A DNA stretch of 6,585 nucleotides from Planctomycetaceae bacterium (GTDB taxonomy: Bacteria > Planctomycetota > Planctomycetia > Pirellulales > Pirellulaceae). Every line of letters begins with the position of its first letter. Position 1 is the first letter of the stretch. The stretch covers positions 1 to 6,585 of the forward strand of contig DTSG01000573.1 of assembly GCA_012965455.1 (NCBI GenBank), in the 5' to 3' direction. This document shows, piece by piece, positions 4,869 through 6,585 of the stretch. Both the position numbers and the translations under genes were made by a program. A model generated the notes under the pieces. That model worked only from the letters and a program-made list of their open reading frames with translations. It did no database searches and was not told the DNA's origin.

Positions 4869-6585
4869 TTATTGGGGATGATCGATATGGCTAATCTCGG
4901 CTTCAAAAACTTCAACGGCCCTTTGCACGAACGGATTGCCCTCGGCCTCCATGTTTCGTTCACGTAAGGTTTTCACAACCTCTACCGGAGACTCGTCCAC
5001 AGCTTGTTGCCGCGCAAACCCAAAGCTAACTTTAAATTGCATGCCCGTAAGTTCACTGAGCGTTTCAACAATTTTCTGCCGACGCTCGGGACGTTCACAT
5101 GTTTCTTTTTGAAAGGAGAAATCAGGAGGAAACAATACGGATATATGGTCTGGTTCCAGCAACGACACTACATCTGCGGACTGTAAAATATTGGCAAACA
5201 GATCGTCAAAATCAGCACACAACTGGCTCCACACTGCCGCTATATTTTCAGCAGTGATGACGACCAAATCTACTGCAGAATTGCTCTCGGGAACCGTCGA
5301 CGAAACCCCCGCTGGCGCTGTCACGGTGACTTCGTCTACTGGTGTGGAAGTCAACGTTTCTGTCGGTTCCTGCAATACGCTCAAAGGTTGTGCCGCAGTC
5401 GTTGTCGTAGTTTCAGCTGTGGCTTGAGCGGACCCAACCAACATTACGTCATTTTTTTTTTCGGCAACCGGACTCGTGTCATTGCCCTGATTACCGACGG
5501 CGACCACTGGCGACTTTTCAGCCAATGCCAGCAACTCCGGGCTTTGCAGCAAATTCAGCCAATTCTGAATCTCATCAAGTTCTTCCAACGTCGCAATGCG
5601 GATGACCGTCATTTCAATGAGCAAGCGAACTTGCACACTGTTGCGCATTTTTCGAAACATCTCCTGCAAGATTTCAAGCGCTGCCAGAGCCGTGTATTTT
5701 CCAATCGATTCTGCAAGCTGTTGCACTCTGGCAAACTCATCCACTTGCGTAAACTCCATGATTTCCTGACCAGCGCCAACCGCAACCGTCAACGTATCTC
5801 TATATACGCCCATCAACTGCTGCGCCACTTGCTCAGGCTCCGACCCAGATTTCCACAGTTCGTGCAAACAGCCAATCGCCCCAGCGGCATCGCGGCGGCT
5901 AAGGTGTTGCATCAAATCCAAAATACGGCCACTCGCGGTCGTCCCCAACAAACGATGCACATCATCAACCGTGATGTGCCCGGTGCAGAAAGCCATTAAT
6001 TGTTCGAGCAAGGACTGACTATCTCGCATCGAACCGTGTGCTCGTCGAGCCACCAAGTCCAAGGCAGATTCATCCGCTGAGCGGCCTTCGGATTCGACAA
6101 TGAATTGCAAGCGATCCTGAATTTTGTCGTGGTTAACCGGCAGCAGGTCAAAGCGCTGACAGCGTGAAAGCACCGTGATCGGAATTTTATCTGGGTCCGT
6201 TGTGCAAAACATAAACTTCACGTGCTCTGGCGGTTCCTCCAGCGTCTTGAGCAACCCGTTAAACGCCTGACGTGACAGCATGTGTACTTCGTCGATGATA
6301 TAGACTTTGTAACGACAACGACTGGCCATCACTGAGACATTTTTTCGCAATGTTCGGATTTCATCAATCCCATTGTTGCTGGCACCATCGATTTCAATCA
6401 CGTCCATATCTTCGCCACTGGAAATCATGCGGCAGACGTCGCACGTCTGGCAGGGATGAATCGTCGGTCCCGATGTGCAGTTTAGTGCTTTAGCAAAAAT
6501 GCGAGCCGTCGTTGTTTTGCCAACTCCACGAGGTCCAGCAAACAAATACGCATGTCCCACTCGACCAGTTTCAATCGCATTTTCC
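4869..6585 (-). CDS. dnaX: DNA polymerase III subunit gamma/tau DnaX (5' end outside window)
   Basis: DnaX is the ATPase motor of the clamp loader that places the sliding clamp on primed DNA; the longer tau form also links polymerase and helicase. The frame runs through the window edge, giving 571 visible residues and lacking roughly the first 30. Numbered from the Val codon at 6558-6560, the Walker A motif is GPRGVGKTT (9-17). The zinc site uses Cys28, Cys37, Cys40 and Cys43. Walker B is IIDEVH (88-93), and the SRC arginine-finger motif is at 132-134. Sensor 2 is GSMRD (176-180), and the collar domain spans about 206-330. A Thr/Ser/Pro/Val-rich linker covers about 340-430 and the C-terminal domain 431-563. 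The GTG at 6560 is an internal valine, not a start. A run of ten A in the linker is described separately and may yield a second, shorter product. dnaX is the first visible gene of the dnaX-ebfC-recR-rpoN group. Confidence 0.98.
   Translation of the reverse strand, partial: ENAIETGRVGHAYLFAGPRGVGKTTTARIFAKALNCTSGPTIHPCQTCDVCRMISSGEDMDVIEIDGASNNGIDEIRTLRKNVSVMASRCRYKVYIIDEVHMLSRQAFNGLLKTLEEPPEHVKFMFCTTDPDKIPITVLSRCQRFDLLPVNHDKIQDRLQFIVESEGRSADESALDLVARRAHGSMRDSQSLLEQLMAFCTGHITVDDVHRLLGTTASGRILDLMQHLSRRDAAGAIGCLHELWKSGSEPEQVAQQLMGVYRDTLTVAVGAGQEIMEFTQVDEFARVQQLAESIGKYTALAALEILQEMFRKMRNSVQVRLLIEMTVIRIATLEELDEIQNWLNLLQSPELLALAEKSPVVAVGNQGNDTSPVAEKKNDVMLVGSAQATAETTTTTAAQPLSVLQEPTETLTSTPVDEVTVTAPAGVSSTVPESNSAVDLVVITAENIAAVWSQLCADFDDLFANILQSADVVSLLEPDHISVLFPPDFSFQKETCERPERRQKIVETLSELTGMQFKVSFGFARQQAVDESPVEVVKTLRERNMEAEGNPFVQRAVEVFEAEISHIDHPQ
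5421..5439 (-). other. Possible stem-loop downstream of the dnaX A-run
   Basis: In the mRNA sense, GGTTGGG and CUCAAGCC can pair through seven base pairs, one of them G-U, with one bulged G and a UCCG loop. The stem starts 12 bases after the A10 run. Downstream structures stimulate ribosomal frameshifting in some systems, though usually at a shorter spacing. It could equally be chance. Confidence 0.25.
5452..5461 (-). promoter_or_regulatory. A10 slippery run in dnaX, likely programmed slippage site for a gamma-like product
   Basis: In the coding sense the codons GAA AAA AAA AAT give ten consecutive A residues, encoding Glu367-Lys-Lys-Asn370 in the linker after the collar domain. If one A is added, or the ribosome slips to -1, the frame reads one more Lys and then TGA (5449-5451). 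If one A is lost, it reads Met-Thr and then TAA (5444-5446). Either product would keep the ATPase and collar domains and lose the C-terminal domain, like gamma in E. coli and Thermus. No Shine-Dalgarno-like stimulator is close upstream, which fits transcriptional slippage better than the E. coli ribosomal type. Slippage itself is not observable from sequence. Confidence 0.65.

Noticed and set aside
6558..6560. GTG as the start codon of dnaX
   Set aside because: The frame continues upstream as ENAIETGR to the window edge, matching the normal DnaX sequence before Walker A, so this codon is internal.

Overview
The window carries six recognisable genes plus one gene fragment, most of them on the minus strand. 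It looks chromosomal and not mobile: no transposase, integrase, CRISPR array, tRNA or rRNA was seen. My best guess for the host is a member of the Planctomycetota (Pirellulales-like). The reasons are the short protein joining an excisionase/BldC-type helix-turn-helix to a receiver-like domain, the placement of rpoN behind dnaX-ebfC-recR, and the moderate G+C. This is inferred from memory of gene families, not from a search.

Positions 1-129 (+) hold the last 42 codons of nrdR, the repressor of ribonucleotide reductase genes. Converging on it is moaC (154-621, minus), an intact molybdenum-cofactor enzyme with all its catalytic residues. A strong intrinsic terminator (717-757, minus) separates moaC from the next gene upstream, which encodes the 190-residue HTH/receiver-like regulator (785-1357, minus). 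A 15-bp palindrome lies 77-91 bases upstream of that regulator's start codon.

From about 1450 to 2109 there are roughly 660 bases without a recognisable gene. The part from 1801 to 2040 is AT-rich (about 37% G+C by hand count). Around 1622-1785 there is a row of small hairpins ending in a weak terminator-like stem followed by T6 on the plus strand, which could be a small RNA or could be chance.

Positions 2110 to the right edge hold one co-directional minus-strand group, transcribed dnaX -> ebfC (ybaB) -> recR -> rpoN. DnaX is the clamp-loader subunit of the replicative polymerase, EbfC is a nucleoid-associated DNA-binding protein, RecR acts in RecFOR recombinational repair, and RpoN is sigma-54. 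No convincing terminator was seen between them, so read-through from the replication gene into the sigma-54 gene is plausible. The dnaX 5' end lies beyond the window.

The most notable signal is in dnaX. An uninterrupted run of ten A residues in the mRNA sense (5452-5461) sits in the low-complexity linker between the clamp-loader collar and the C-terminal domain. Slippage by one base in either direction meets a stop codon within three codons. This is the architecture expected of programmed slippage making a short gamma-like and a long tau-like DnaX, as known in E. coli (ribosomal) and Thermus (transcriptional).
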